A stretch of DNA of 64,000 nucleotides from contig NZ_JACHNB010000001.1 of assembly GCF_014205225.1 (NCBI RefSeq), positions 1,426,001-1,490,000 on the forward strand. Direction: 5' to 3'. The number at the start of each line of letters is the position of its first letter. The stretch's first letter is position 1. This document shows, in pieces, positions 27,371 through 36,286 of the stretch. The position numbers were made by a program, and so were the translations under genes. This stretch comes from Actinoplanes octamycinicus. GTDB lineage: Bacteria > Actinomycetota > Actinomycetes > Mycobacteriales > Micromonosporaceae. Below the pieces are notes generated by a model. It saw only the letters and a list, made by a program, of their open reading frames with translations, did not search any database and was not told where the DNA came from.

Positions 27371-27918
27371 CGCGGAACCGTCACACCGGTGTGCTCGGCC
27401 ACCAGGTCGGACAGCTCGGCGGCGTCCATCGGCAGCCGGTGCAGGTAGAACTTGCCGGTGGCGTCGACGAAGACCGTATTGGGCAGGTTGACCGCGCCGA
27501 GGGCGGCGACCAGTTTCTGCTCCGGGTCGAACAGGGTGGGCAGGCTGACCCCGTGGTCGGCGCCGAACGAGGCGGCCGCGTCCCGGGTGTCCCCGGTGTC
27601 CACACCGAGCACGGTGAGCTTGCCCGCGGTCTTGTCGGCGAGCTGCTGGATGACCGGGAGCTCGGTGCGGCACGGGCCGCAGAACGACGACCAGATGTTG
27701 ATCACCGCGGGGCCGCGCAGCCCGGCCAGCCGGACCGGGGCGCCGCCGGTGAAGCAGTCGAGCGTGATGTCCGGCAGGCGGCTGCCGGTGCTGTCGGCGG
27801 GGGCGGCGCAGGCCGCGAACGGGGACGGGGTGTCGTCATCGGTGCCGCTCCCGGCGGCGGCGGTGCACCCGGCGAGCAGCATCAGGGCCGCCACGGCCGG
27901 CAGAAAAGCCCGGGTCAC
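27367..27918 (-). CDS. TlpA/ResA-like thiol-disulfide lipoprotein
   Basis: A 183-residue lipoprotein with signal peptide and lipobox LLAGC (Cys about residue 18). The thioredoxin-fold domain has the active site [10 protein letters not shown] (about 80-83) and the cis-Pro segment NLPNTVFVD. It should reduce or exchange disulfides on secreted proteins; MarP, whose activity is redox dependent in mycobacteria, lies two genes downstream. GTG 27918 has a CCGGAGG site and overlaps the nth stop (GTGA). Equivalent to Rv3673c. Confidence 0.92.
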   Translation of the reverse strand: MTRAFLPAVAALMLLAGCTAAAGSGTDDDTPSPFAACAAPADSTGSRLPDITLDCFTGGAPVRLAGLRGPAVINIWSSFCGPCRTELPVIQQLADKTAGKLTVLGVDTGDTRDAAASFGADHGVSLPTLFDPEQKLVAALGAVNLPNTVFVDATGKFYLHRLPMDAAELSDLVAEHTGVTVPR

Positions 27919-28841
27919 GGCACCTCCGGAGCGAGCGGTCCGTCGAGCGGCTCGTCGGAGGCCAGCGGCTCCTCCGGGGCGAGCACCGCGGCGGCCGGCA
28001 CCAGCTCCGGGTCGACGCCGGCGGCGACCGCCAGCTCCCGGGCCCGCGGGCCCTTGAGCAGCTTGGCCGCCGGGGCCGCCTCGGTCGGCCCGGTCCCGAA
28101 CGACGGGCAGAGCGTGGCCAGCGCGCACGCCCCGCAGGCCGGCTTGCGCGCGTGGCAGACCCGCCGCCCGTGGAAGATCACCCGGTGCGACAGCATGGTC
28201 CAGTCGCGTTTCTCGATCAGGTCGGCCACCAGGAACTCGATCTTGACCGGATCGTCCTCCTGGACCCACCCGAATCGATTGGTGAGCCGGCGGAAATGGG
28301 TGTCCACGGTGATCCCGGGGACGTCGAACGCGTTGCCCAGGATGACGTTCGCCGTCTTCCGCCCGATCCCGGGCAGCTTGACCAGCTGATCCAGCTTGCC
28401 GGGCAGCCGGCCGTCGTGGTCGGCGAGCAGCGCCTGACCCAGCTTGATCAGCGAATCGGTCTTGGCCCGGAAGAACCCGGTGGGCCGGAGCATCTCCTCC
28501 ATCTCGGCCCGGTCGGCGGCGGCGTAATCGGCGGCGGTCCGGAATTTCTGGAACAGCCGGGGAGTCACCTGATTGACCCGGACGTCGGTGGTCTGCGCCG
28601 AGAGGATGGTCGCCACGGCGAGCTCCAGCGGCGTGCTGAAGTCGAGCTCGCAGTGCGCGTCCGGATGGGTGTCGGCGAGCAGCCGGGCCATCTTGCGGGC
28701 CCGGCGTTTCCGGCCGATCGGCGTCTCCCCCGCGAAGCGTCTCATCGACCGCGCCAGCACGGCAGTCCCGGAGTCGGCGGGCGCGCTGCGGGGTGGGGTC
28801 ACCGGTAAAGAGTACGTCGGCCGGTCCGCCCCGTCGGTCAC
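27915..28841 (-). CDS. nth: Endonuclease III
   Basis: Base-excision repair glycosylase/AP lyase for oxidised pyrimidines. The HhH-GPD core has [11 protein letters not shown] with the catalytic Lys (about 160) and VDTHFRR with the catalytic Asp (about 179). The [4Fe-4S] cluster ligands follow as C-x6-C-x2-C-x5-C in [20 protein letters not shown] 28841 overlaps the capA-like stop (GTGA). The first 35 residues are not conserved, so an internal start is possible. A 50-residue Ala/Glu/Pro-rich tail follows the cluster. Confidence 0.95.
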   Translation of the reverse strand: MTDGADRPTYSLPVTPPRSAPADSGTAVLARSMRRFAGETPIGRKRRARKMARLLADTHPDAHCELDFSTPLELAVATILSAQTTDVRVNQVTPRLFQKFRTAADYAAADRAEMEEMLRPTGFFRAKTDSLIKLGQALLADHDGRLPGKLDQLVKLPGIGRKTANVILGNAFDVPGITVDTHFRRLTNRFGWVQEDDPVKIEFLVADLIEKRDWTMLSHRVIFHGRRVCHARKPACGACALATLCPSFGTGPTEAAPAAKLLKGPRARELAVAAGVDPELVPAAAVLAPEEPLASDEPLDGPLAPEVP

Positions 28842-30031
28842 GCGGCGGGCTTGATCGTCCCGTCGTCGCCGATCCTCGCGCCGGTCTCCGGGAAGTCCGC
28901 CTTGCTCAGGCTGCTGACCAGGTCCCGGCCGTGCTCACCGGCGCTGTCCCGGGTGGGCAGCCCGTTGCCGTTGAGATAGGTGGAGACGAACTTGCCGGCC
29001 ACGTACTTCCCGTCCCCGGTGAGGGTGACCCGGAGGATCCCGGCGTACTTCAGGATGCCGTCCTTGGACAGCGTGCGGCCGCCGCCGGCGAAGTTGCCCA
29101 GGCTGTAGGCGATCAGCTTGCCCCGGTAGAACTCCATGCCCCGGACCACGTGCGGCCCGTGCCCGATCACCAGGTCGGCGCCGGCGTCGATGACGGTGTG
29201 GCTGAACTTGATCGGGTCGCCCCGGTTCTCCCCGAAGAACGTCTCGGTCCCCGGCTTCACATGGTTCTTCTCCGCGCCCTCGGCGCCCATGTGCACCTGC
29301 ACCACGACCAGGTCGGCCTGCTCCTTGGCCCGCTTGATCACGGCGCGCGAGTGGGGCAGGTCGGTCAGCTTGTTGGCCCCGTCGTAGGAGGAGAAGCCGA
29401 CCACCGCGACCTTGACGCCCTTCACCTCGACCACGGTGATCTGGTCCAGGGCGCCGGTGTGCTCCAGCCCGGCGCCCTCCAGCGCCTCGATGGTGTTCCG
29501 GTTGCCCGCCGCGCCGAAGTCCTTGGCGTGGTTGTTGGCCAGGTTGAGCAGCTGGAAGCCGCCGTCCTTGAGGTGCTTCGCGTAGGACGGCGGGGAGCGG
29601 AAGGCGAAGCAGTTGGCGCTCGGCGGCGAGCCGCACTTGGAGGTGCCGGTGTCGTTGGTGAGCGGCTGCTCCAGGTTGCCCATCACCAGGTCGGCGGCCA
29701 GGCTCTTGCGGACCGCGTCGAAGAAGCCGGCGCCGTTGCGCGGCGGCAGCCCGCCCGGCGCGCTGGACATCATGATGTCGCCGGTCGCGGAGAGGGTGAT
29801 CGACGGGACCTCGGCGGACTCGGTCCGGTCGGCCGGCGCGCCGGAGCCGGCCGCGGCGGCAGCCGGCGCGGTGGTGGCCGGCGGGGTCCAGGCCGGGTCG
29901 TCGCCGTCCCCGCGATTGGCCAGGGCGACGCCGCCGAGGCCGGCCCCGGCCGCCGCGGCGGCCACAAGCACAACATTCAAGACAATCCGCCCAGAACGGC
30001 GCTGGCGATCGGACCGGGGGTGCGAATTCAT
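28838..30031 (-). CDS. CapA-family (PGA_cap) metallophosphatase-like protein
   Basis: The 397-residue product has an N-terminal anchor (about 15-38), a Pro/Ala-rich linker and a CapA domain with [34 protein letters not shown] and GHGPHVV, which carry the metal ligands of the calcineurin-like fold. CapA proteins are linked to poly-gamma-glutamate or other capsule export, but no pgs/cap partners are nearby, so the substrate is unknown. ATG 30031 is preceded at 8 bases by TATCGT and is probably leaderless. It is coupled to nth by overlap. Confidence 0.88.
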   Translation of the reverse strand: MNSHPRSDRQRRSGRIVLNVVLVAAAAAGAGLGGVALANRGDGDDPAWTPPATTAPAAAAAGSGAPADRTESAEVPSITLSATGDIMMSSAPGGLPPRNGAGFFDAVRKSLAADLVMGNLEQPLTNDTGTSKCGSPPSANCFAFRSPPSYAKHLKDGGFQLLNLANNHAKDFGAAGNRNTIEALEGAGLEHTGALDQITVVEVKGVKVAVVGFSSYDGANKLTDLPHSRAVIKRAKEQADLVVVQVHMGAEGAEKNHVKPGTETFFGENRGDPIKFSHTVIDAGADLVIGHGPHVVRGMEFYRGKLIAYSLGNFAGGGRTLSKDGILKYAGILRVTLTGDGKYVAGKFVSTYLNGNGLPTRDSAGEHGRDLVSSLSKADFPETGARIGDDGTIKPAA

Positions 30032-30039
30032 CGACCGGG

Positions 30040-30045
30040 ACGATA
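30040..30045 (-). promoter_or_regulatory. Leaderless -10 box of the capA-like operon (TATCGT)
   Basis: TATCGT on the reverse strand ends 8 bases before ATG 30031; it would drive capA-like, nth and the lipoprotein and Nudix genes. Confidence 0.45.
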
Positions 30046-30192
30046 CCGTCGGCTCGCAAGCGGGAGCGACCGACGAAAGTGCCGTCCCGAATTGCCCGGA
30101 CCGTTGAATTGTCTCCGGCGGTCCAGGCGAATCTGGTTACCGTCCAGTATCTGGATCAAGGGGTGGCCGCCCGTTTCCCGCCCGCGTGCGCC

Positions 30193-30198
30193 TAGACT
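30193..30198 (+). promoter_or_regulatory. Candidate -10 box of crp (TAGACT)
   Basis: TAGACT lies 38 bases upstream of ATG 30237 and a strong GGAGGTG ribosome site lies between, so the crp transcript would carry a short leader. Confidence 0.5.
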
Positions 30199-30236
30199 GA
30201 TCGAGCGCAGACGTTGCGCGTTTCGGAGGTGCGGCG

Positions 30237-30914
30237 ATGGATGAGGTACTGGCGCGCAGCGGAATCTTCCAGGGCGTTGACCCGGAAGCCGCGGAGGCGC
30301 TCGCCAAGGAGATGGACACGATCGAGGTCCGCAAGGGCGACGTGGTCTTCAACGAGGGCGAGGCCGGCGACAGCCTGTATATCGTTCTGTCCGGGAAGAT
30401 CAAGCTCGGTCGCCGGGCCGCTGACGGCCGGCAGAACCTCGTCTCGATCATGGGCCCGTCGGACATGCTCGGTGAGCTGTCCCTGTTCGACCCGGGACCG
30501 CGCACCGCGACGGCCACCGCGGTGACCGACAGCCGGCTGGCCCGGCTGAAGAAGTCGTCGCTGCGCCCGTGGCTGAACAACCGGCCGGAGATCGCCGAGC
30601 AGCTGCTCCGGGTGCTGGCCCGCCGGCTGCGGCGCACCAACGACGCGCTGGCCGACCTGATCTTCACCGACGTCCCCGGCCGGGTGGCGAAAAACCTGCT
30701 GCAGATGGCCGGCCGGTTCGGCACCCGGGACGGCGGGGTGCTGCGTGTCACCCACGACCTCACCCAGGAGGAGCTGGCCCAGCTGGTCGGCGCGTCCCGC
30801 GAGACGGTGAACAAGGCACTCGCCGACTTCGCCTCCCGCGCCTGGCTGCGACTGGACGGCAAGAGCGTGATCATCCTCGATCCGGAACGGCTCGCCCGGC
30901 GCGCTCGCGTCTGA
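30237..30914 (+). CDS. crp: Crp/Fnr-family cAMP-responsive transcription regulator
   Basis: The 225-residue protein has an N-terminal cyclic-nucleotide-binding domain (1-120) with the phosphate-binding cassette [18 protein letters not shown], a dimerisation helix and a C-terminal winged helix (about 165-215: [24 protein letters not shown]). Conserved Gly-Glu-Leu and Arg-Thr of the cassette suggest it does bind cAMP. It equals Rv3676 in the conserved block. A large adenylate cyclase is encoded 5 kb downstream on the other strand. ATG 30237 follows GGAGGTG at 6 bases. Confidence 0.95.
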   Translation: MDEVLARSGIFQGVDPEAAEALAKEMDTIEVRKGDVVFNEGEAGDSLYIVLSGKIKLGRRAADGRQNLVSIMGPSDMLGELSLFDPGPRTATATAVTDSRLARLKKSSLRPWLNNRPEIAEQLLRVLARRLRRTNDALADLIFTDVPGRVAKNLLQMAGRFGTRDGGVLRVTHDLTQEELAQLVGASRETVNKALADFASRAWLRLDGKSVIILDPERLARRARV

Positions 30915-30935
30915 CATACCGCCACATCACGGCAT

Positions 30936-30961
30936 AGGGGCTGTCCTGGTGGACAGCCCCT
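30936..30961 (+). terminator. Terminator after crp
   Basis: Perfect 11-bp stem (30936-30946 with 30951-30961), loop TGGT, starting 22 bases after the crp stop. Confidence 0.8.
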
Positions 30962-31013
30962 CAAACGTGCTTGATCCACTCTTTCCAGTGACCGGGCGTT
31001 AACACCCGGATCC

Positions 31014-31028
31014 GTGTCGCGCCGACAC
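31014..31028. promoter_or_regulatory. Palindrome upstream of the carboxylase-like pair
   Basis: GTGTCG-CGC-CGACAC is a perfect 6+6 inverted repeat about 100 bases upstream of ATG 31127. A second small inverted repeat (CCGGGCGTTAACACCCGG) lies just before it at 30992-31009. Either could be an operator; nothing shows which protein would bind. Confidence 0.3.
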
Positions 31029-31126
31029 AGCCGCTCGTTACGGAGGTGGCCGAGAGGCACCGGCGTGACAGGGAAGGGCGCGGCATTGAACGCAGGTAGG
31101 GGCGTAGCGGGCAGCGGGGTCTCCAC

Positions 31127-32500
31127 ATGACCGTGCTCGATACCACGCTGGACCCGCGCGACCCGGCCTACCTGGAGGGGCGCAGCACCACTCTGCAGTG
31201 GCTCGCCGCGCTGGAGGGCGCCCTCGACGAGGCGCGTGCCGGCGGCGGCGAGAAATGGGTGACCCGGCATCACGCGCGCGGCAAACTGCTGCCCCGGGAA
31301 CGCATCGAGATGCTGCTCGACCAGGACAGCCCGTTCCTGGAGCTGTCCGCGGTGGCGGCCTGGGGCTCGGAGTTCCCGGTCGGCGCCAGCGTGGTGACCG
31401 GCATCGGCGTGGTCGAGGGCGTCGAGTGCGTGGTGATCGCCAACGACCCCACGGTGGACGGCGGGGCGGTCAACCCGTACACCGCCGACAAGATCCGCCG
31501 GGCCGCCCGGATCGCCTCGGAGAACCGGCTCCCGCTGGTCAACCTGGTCGAGTCGGCCGGCGAGGCGGCACCGGCCGGAAGCATCGCCCGGGAGCTGAGC
31601 CGGCTCACCGCGGACCGGGTGCCGACCGTCTGCGTGGTCTTCGGGACCACCAGCGGCGACGCGGCGTACCTGCCGGCGCTCTCCGACTACACGATCGTGG
31701 TACGCGGCCACGCCAAGGTGATGACCATCCACCCGCAGCGGTCCGGGGTCGAGGTGCGCGCCACCCCGGTGGTGCCGGCCGGTCCGCCCGGGCCCGCCGA
31801 CCAGCTGGCCGAGGACGAGCGGGACGGGCTGCGGCTGGCCCGCCAGTGCGTACGCCGGTTCAACTGGCGCAAGCAGGGCTCCCGGCCCCGGACGGTCCGC
31901 CCACCGGCCCCCCGGTACGACTCCGAGGCGCTGCTCAGCCTGGCCGCCGCCGACCCGGCCGGCTTCGACCCGCGCGAGGTGCTGGCCCGGATCCTGGACG
32001 ACTCGGACTTCGACGAGTTCAAGCCGGGCCAGGGCGGCGTGCTGGTGGCCGGCTGGGGTGAGCTGCACGGCTACCCGGTCGGCGTGCTGGCCGGCCCGCG
32101 CGGCATCTGGCTCTCCCCGGCCGAATCCCAGAAGGCGGTGCACTTCCTCCAGCTGGCCAACGCCACCGCCACCCCGGTGATCTTCATCCGGCATCCCGGA
32201 GAGACGCAGAAGAGCGACGACGCCGACATCCGCCACGACGCCCCGCTGGTGCACGCCGTGGCCAAGTCCACCGTGCCGCACCTGGTCCTCACCATCGGCC
32301 CGGAGCCCGGCGGCACGCCGGCCCGCGCCGACGAACCCCGATTCCAGTTCAGCTGGCCGCGTCCCCCGGCGGAACCCGCCGCGGCCGACGACGGCGTCAT
32401 CGACCCCCGCGACACCCGTACGGTCCTCGGCCTCTGCCTCTCCGCAGTGCACAGCGCCGCCGTGGCAGGTGCCGAACACGTCGGCGTGTTCCGACCTTGA
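31127..32500 (+). CDS. Divergent acyl-CoA carboxyltransferase-like protein (beta subunit), active site altered
   Basis: The 457-residue sequence follows the fold of biotin-dependent carboxyltransferases: GKLLPRERIEMLLD, AYLPALSDYTIVV, ILDDSDFDEFKPG and a C-terminal DTRTVLGLCLSAVH all align with PccB/MccB. Known enzymes have about 520-540 residues and two Gly-rich oxyanion holes. Here the first (GGAAY in relatives) reads GDAAY, the second (YGGAY-type) is replaced by IGPEPGGTP, and about 60 residues after SWP that normally carry VMGxExAA are missing. It may therefore be inactive or have a new role. The next gene, for a biotin carboxylase-like subunit, starts 12 bases later, so the pair is an operon. 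Confidence 0.8.
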   Translation: MTVLDTTLDPRDPAYLEGRSTTLQWLAALEGALDEARAGGGEKWVTRHHARGKLLPRERIEMLLDQDSPFLELSAVAAWGSEFPVGASVVTGIGVVEGVECVVIANDPTVDGGAVNPYTADKIRRAARIASENRLPLVNLVESAGEAAPAGSIARELSRLTADRVPTVCVVFGTTSGDAAYLPALSDYTIVVRGHAKVMTIHPQRSGVEVRATPVVPAGPPGPADQLAEDERDGLRLARQCVRRFNWRKQGSRPRTVRPPAPRYDSEALLSLAAADPAGFDPREVLARILDDSDFDEFKPGQGGVLVAGWGELHGYPVGVLAGPRGIWLSPAESQKAVHFLQLANATATPVIFIRHPGETQKSDDADIRHDAPLVHAVAKSTVPHLVLTIGPEPGGTPARADEPRFQFSWPRPPAEPAAADDGVIDPRDTRTVLGLCLSAVHSAAVAGAEHVGVFRP

Positions 32501-32511
32501 AAGGTAGACCC

Positions 32512-34515
32512 GTGATCCGACGACTCTTGGTGGCCGACCGTGGTGAGATCGCCCGCCGGGTGTTCGCCACCTGTCGCCTGGTCGGCATCGAGACGGTCGC
32601 CGTCTACTCGGACGTCGACACCGACGCCCCGCACGTCAACGAGGCCGACTACGCCGTCCACCTGGAAGGCAACACCCCGGCCACCACCTATCTGGAACAG
32701 CACGCGCTGATCGCCGCGGCCAAACGGGCCGGCGCCAACGCGGTGCACCCGGGCAACGGGGTGCTCGCCGAGGACCCGGAGTTCGCCGCCGCGGTGGTCG
32801 ACGCCGGGATGATCTGGGTCGGGCCGCCGGCCGCGACGCTGCGCACCCTGCACCGCAAGACCGAGACGAAGAAGCTGGTCGCCGAGGCGAAGGTGCCGGT
32901 GCTGCCGAGCTTCACCGACCCGGACACGGTGCCCGGGTTCCCGGTCCTGATCAAACCGGATGCCGGCATCGGGGGCGCCGGGATGCGGGTGGTCCGGGAC
33001 GCGGCGACGCTGGCCGAGGCGGTCGCCTCCACCCGGCGCGAGGTGGACGGCGACGTGTTCTGCGAGCCGTACGTGCCGAACGTGCGGCACATCGAGGTCC
33101 CGATCCTGGCCGACGCGATGGGCGCGGTGGTGCCGTTCGGCGAGCGCGAGTGCTCGGTGCAGCGGAGGTACCAGAAGATCGTCGAGGAGACCCCGTCCCC
33201 GGCCGTGGACGCCGCGCTGCGCGAAGACCTGTGCCGGGCGGCGATCGTCGCGGTCCGGGCGCTCGGGTTCGTCGGCGCCGGCGCGGTCGAGTTCCTGCTC
33301 GACGCCGACGGCGACTTCTGGTTCCTGGAACTCACCCCGACCCTGCAGACCGATCACGCGGTCACCGAGTGCACCTCCGGCTACGACCTGGTCCGGCTGC
33401 AACTGCTGGTAGCCGAGGGCGGCAGCCTGCCGATGCCCGGCCCGCCGCCGATCCGCGGGCACGCCATCGAGGTGCGGATCTGCGCGGAGGACCCGGCGTA
33501 CGCCTGGCTGCCCAGCGCCGGCACGCTGCACCGGTTCGCGGTGCCCGACGTGGCCGGCTCGTTCCGCCCGCTCCCGCAGCCCGGCCTGCGCCTGGACTCC
33601 GGCGTCGCGGACGGCTCGGTGACCGGCATGCACCACGACCCGATGCTGGCCAAGCTGATCGCCTGGGCGCCGTCCCGGCAGGAGGCGGCCCGGATGCTCG
33701 CCTCGGCGCTGGCCCGGGCCCAGCTGCACGGCGTGGTGACCAACCGCGACCTGCTGGTCCGCACGCTGCGGCACCACTCGTTCCGGGCCGGCGACATCGA
33801 CACCGGGTTCCTCGACCGGCACCCGGAGGTGTTCGCCCCGCTGCTCTCCTCGGTGGACGCGGTCCGGCTGTCCTGCCTGGCCTCGGCGCTCGCCGGGGCG
33901 GCCGACCGCAGGGCCAGCGCGCCGGTGCTCAGCTCGCTGCCGTCCGGCTGGCGCAACGTCCCGTCCGGCTCGCAGACCGCGGTCTACGACGGCCCGACCG
34001 GTCCGGTCGAGGTCGGCTACCGGATGAACCGGCACGGCGAACTGGCCGGCTGGTGGGTCCGCTCGGTCGACCCGGAAGAGCTCGACCTGGCCGGACTCGG
34101 TCAGGAACCGGTCGACGAACACCCGCCGATCGTGGTCGTCTCGGCCCGCCGCGACCGCGTGGTCCTCAACGTGCAGGGCATCCGCCTCGCGGTCCTGGTA
34201 CACCGGGTCGGCGACGTCTCCTACGTCGACAGCCCCGAAGGATCGGTCACACTGCGTGAGATCTCCCGCTTCCCGCTCCCCGCTCCGGAGGCCGCCGAAA
34301 GCTCCCTGATCGCCCCGCTGCCCGGCGCGGTCCGCCGCGTCCTGGTCGTCCCGGGCCAGCGAGTCCGGGCTGGAGAATTGCTGCTCACCCTGGAGGCGAT
34401 GAAGCTGGAACACCCGGTCCACGCCCCGTCGGCCGGCGTGGTCGCGTCCCTCCCGGTCCACCCGGGCGCCGAGGTCGACACGGGTGAGCTCTTAGCAGTC
34501 CTAGACCCGGAGTAA
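32512..34515 (+). CDS. Divergent biotin carboxylase-BCCP fusion (alpha subunit-like), catalytic residues altered
   Basis: GTG 32512 gives the canonical start IRRLLVADRGEIARRV and has AAAGGTAG upstream; TTG 32497 is rejected. The 667-residue chain has a biotin carboxylase region (1-440), a linker and a C-terminal biotinyl domain with LEAMKLEHPV (acceptor Lys near 630). The ATP-grasp part keeps the ATP Lys in VLIKPDAG and the metal Glu in AVEFLL. The Gly-rich lid GGGGKG is GIGGAG, RRHQK is RRYQK, and the catalytic EMNTRxQVEH is ELTPTLQTDH, so the essential Arg is Thr and the base Glu is Asp. Both partners of this pair are degenerate while biotinylation is preserved. Confidence 0.82.
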   Translation: MIRRLLVADRGEIARRVFATCRLVGIETVAVYSDVDTDAPHVNEADYAVHLEGNTPATTYLEQHALIAAAKRAGANAVHPGNGVLAEDPEFAAAVVDAGMIWVGPPAATLRTLHRKTETKKLVAEAKVPVLPSFTDPDTVPGFPVLIKPDAGIGGAGMRVVRDAATLAEAVASTRREVDGDVFCEPYVPNVRHIEVPILADAMGAVVPFGERECSVQRRYQKIVEETPSPAVDAALREDLCRAAIVAVRALGFVGAGAVEFLLDADGDFWFLELTPTLQTDHAVTECTSGYDLVRLQLLVAEGGSLPMPGPPPIRGHAIEVRICAEDPAYAWLPSAGTLHRFAVPDVAGSFRPLPQPGLRLDSGVADGSVTGMHHDPMLAKLIAWAPSRQEAARMLASALARAQLHGVVTNRDLLVRTLRHHSFRAGDIDTGFLDRHPEVFAPLLSSVDAVRLSCLASALAGAADRRASAPVLSSLPSGWRNVPSGSQTAVYDGPTGPVEVGYRMNRHGELAGWWVRSVDPEELDLAGLGQEPVDEHPPIVVVSARRDRVVLNVQGIRLAVLVHRVGDVSYVDSPEGSVTLREISRFPLPAPEAAESSLIAPLPGAVRRVLVVPGQRVRAGELLLTLEAMKLEHPVHAPSAGVVASLPVHPGAEVDTGELLAVLDPE

Positions 34516-34816
34516 CTTTCGGTACGAGGGTCAGCCCGGTCCCCGGAAACACCAGCCCGGTCCCGAGTCCACATCACGCGGACTCCGAGCTGTGGCCGGG
34601 GCCCGCCCCGCGTCTCGCGGTCCGCTCCACGCCGACCGCGAGACGCGCCGCACCCCAGGCACGTTGCATGCGCGTCACCGACCGCTTCCCCCACGGCCGC
34701 AAGATCCGCCGCCCTCCAGGCCACTCGCCACTCCCCGCCCACCCAGGGGGCCTGCCCGAAGACAGTGTCGCGCGAATAGGCGGCCGCGCGGTGAAAGGCT
34801 GTGGATGGCGCGCTGA

Positions 34817-34825
34817 TGTGGATAA
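34817..34825 (-). promoter_or_regulatory. Perfect DnaA-box sequence
   Basis: TGTGGATAA is the complement of the consensus TTATCCACA. A near match, TGTGGATGG, lies 17 bases upstream at 34800-34808. One perfect box is far too few for oriC, but DnaA can also bind isolated sites. Confidence 0.35.
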
Positions 34826-34860
34826 CCCGCAACCGCGTCGGCAGTTGACGGTGCCCCGAT

Positions 34861-34919
34861 CTCGGCTGGGCCTCAGGGGTGTCTGAGCGGGGCTGAGACA
34901 CCCCTGAGGCCCAGCCGAG
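34861..34919. repeat. Long hairpin: 28-bp arms, 3-base loop
   Basis: 34861-34888 pairs with 34892-34919 with one mismatch and a GGG loop. The core GGGTGTCTGAG/CTGAGACACCC matches the hairpin at 9744-9796 (GGGTGTCTCAA/TTGAGACACCC), and both have GGCTGG at the base of the stem. Both lie between convergent genes. Confidence 0.85.
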
Positions 34920-35268
34920 GACAGCGAGTCGCGGCAAGGCCCGGACCAGAGCGGACCTCGCGACCGGCACGAAGCGCACGGGAGGCGCACAGCGGACCGG
35001 GAGCACAGCGGACCTCGCGACCGGCACGAAGCGGACCGGTGACACGCCAGAAGCGTGCCGGGAGCACAGCGGTCTCGCGGCTCTCGCCGGGCGGACCGGG
35101 AGGCGCGGGGCGGACCCCAGCCACAGCTCGGAGTCCGCGTGGCGTGCTCTCGGGACTCCGCTGTCGCTTTCGGGGACCGAGTCGACCCTCGTACCGGAAA
35201 AGGGTTCCGACACCGCGGACAGCAACAGGAAAGCGGTCTGACCAGCGAACCCGTGCTCGGCTCGGCGA

Positions 35269-36255
35269 CTACCAGCTGAACCACTTCGTGAAGAAGCCGC
35301 TCTTGCGGGTGTGGACGGTCGGGGTCTCGTCGGACTGGGTCGGTGTGGTGGGGGCGATCGGGCGCGGGCGCGGCGGCAGGTACGTCGACGAGGAGCGGTA
35401 GACGGTCGGGGACGGGGCCGGCGCGTTCGGGTCCAGGTGCAGGTTGCTGAGCAGGTGGTGCAGCTCCTGGGCGGTGGGGCGGCCGCGCGGGTCGCTGTGC
35501 ATGCCGCGGCGGAGCACGTCGGTGAGGGCGCGCGGGACGCCGGGGAGGTCCGGGATCGGCTCGTCGAACAGGTTCATCAGGGTGATCAGGCTGGGGCTGC
35601 GGTCGCTCTGCCAGCGGGGCGGGCGACCGTACATGACCGCGTAGAGGGTGGCGCAGAGCGAGTAGACGTCGGCGGCGCCGGACGGGCTCTCGTGCCGGAA
35701 CATCTCCGGGGGCGCGTAGGCCGGGGTGAGCACCTCGAGGGTCACCGACGAGTCGCGCATCTCGCCCAGCACGGCCAGCCCGAAGTCGGCCAGCACCGCC
35801 TGGTTGAACTGGGAGTACAGGATGTTCGCCGGTTTCACGTCGCGGTGCAGCACCCCGTTGGCGTGGGTGTGCACCAGCGCGTCGGCGATCTTGACCCCGA
35901 CGTCCCGGGTCTCGGCCGGGCTGAGCGGCTTGACCCGCATCCGGTCGAGGTAGGACCCGTCGCACAGCTCCATGATCAGGTAGGGGTGCTGGTCGACCGT
36001 GACGCCCACGTCGAACAGGTCGACCACGTGCGGGTGCGAGGACATCCGGCCGGCGGCCCGCGCCTCGCGGAGGAACCGGGCCTGGTCCCGCGCGTTGTCG
36101 AGGGTCCGGTTCTCCATCTTGATGGCGACCTCGCGGCCGACGGAGTCCTGGGTGGCCCGGTAGACGGTGGCATAGCCACCACGGGCCATGACCGACAAGC
36201 CGGACATGCCCGGGACATAGGGCACGGGCAGGGCGCCAGGCGGTGTCTCCGTCAC
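35269..36255 (-). CDS. Soluble Ser/Thr protein kinase
   Basis: The 328-residue Hanks-type kinase has the Gly-rich loop ARGGYATVY, VAIK Lys (about 45), HRDVKPANIL catalytic loop, DFGLAV and the APE-like AYAPPEMF. The C-terminal 60 residues are Pro/Ser/Thr-rich and end KSGFFTKWFSW. Unlike most actinobacterial PknB-type kinases it has no membrane segment or sensor domain. GTG 36255 is preceded at 7 bases by TATTTT and is probably leaderless. It lies 31 bases beyond the 3' end of the large cyclase gene in the same orientation. Confidence 0.93.
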   Translation of the reverse strand: MTETPPGALPVPYVPGMSGLSVMARGGYATVYRATQDSVGREVAIKMENRTLDNARDQARFLREARAAGRMSSHPHVVDLFDVGVTVDQHPYLIMELCDGSYLDRMRVKPLSPAETRDVGVKIADALVHTHANGVLHRDVKPANILYSQFNQAVLADFGLAVLGEMRDSSVTLEVLTPAYAPPEMFRHESPSGAADVYSLCATLYAVMYGRPPRWQSDRSPSLITLMNLFDEPIPDLPGVPRALTDVLRRGMHSDPRGRPTAQELHHLLSNLHLDPNAPAPSPTVYRSSSTYLPPRPRPIAPTTPTQSDETPTVHTRKSGFFTKWFSW

Positions 36256-36262
36256 GGCTTAG

Positions 36263-36268
36263 AAAATA
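36263..36268 (-). promoter_or_regulatory. Leaderless -10 box of the kinase gene (TATTTT)
   Basis: TATTTT ends 7 bases before GTG 36255 on the reverse strand; it overlaps the short gap after the cyclase stop. Confidence 0.5.
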
Positions 36269-36286
36269 CGCCAGGCATCGGGAAGA

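Larger units (their letters stand above)
34520..35196. repeat. 677-bp element with 106-bp terminal inverted repeats
   Basis: 34520-34625 and the reverse complement of 35091-35196 align over 106 positions without gaps at roughly 80 percent identity. The similarity continues inward for about 80 more bases with small gaps. A perfect-looking hairpin (34861-34919) sits close to the centre. A 26-bp word is directly repeated at 34951 and 35008. No gene is supported inside. The element lies between the convergent carboxylase-like gene and the protein kinase gene and accounts for nearly all of that 753-base gap. It could be a MITE-like mobile relic or a very large terminator/cruciform. Confidence 0.75.

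Noticed and set aside
34817..34825. Replication origin
   Set aside because: Only one perfect and one near DnaA box, with no dnaA, dnaN or AT-rich unwinding region.
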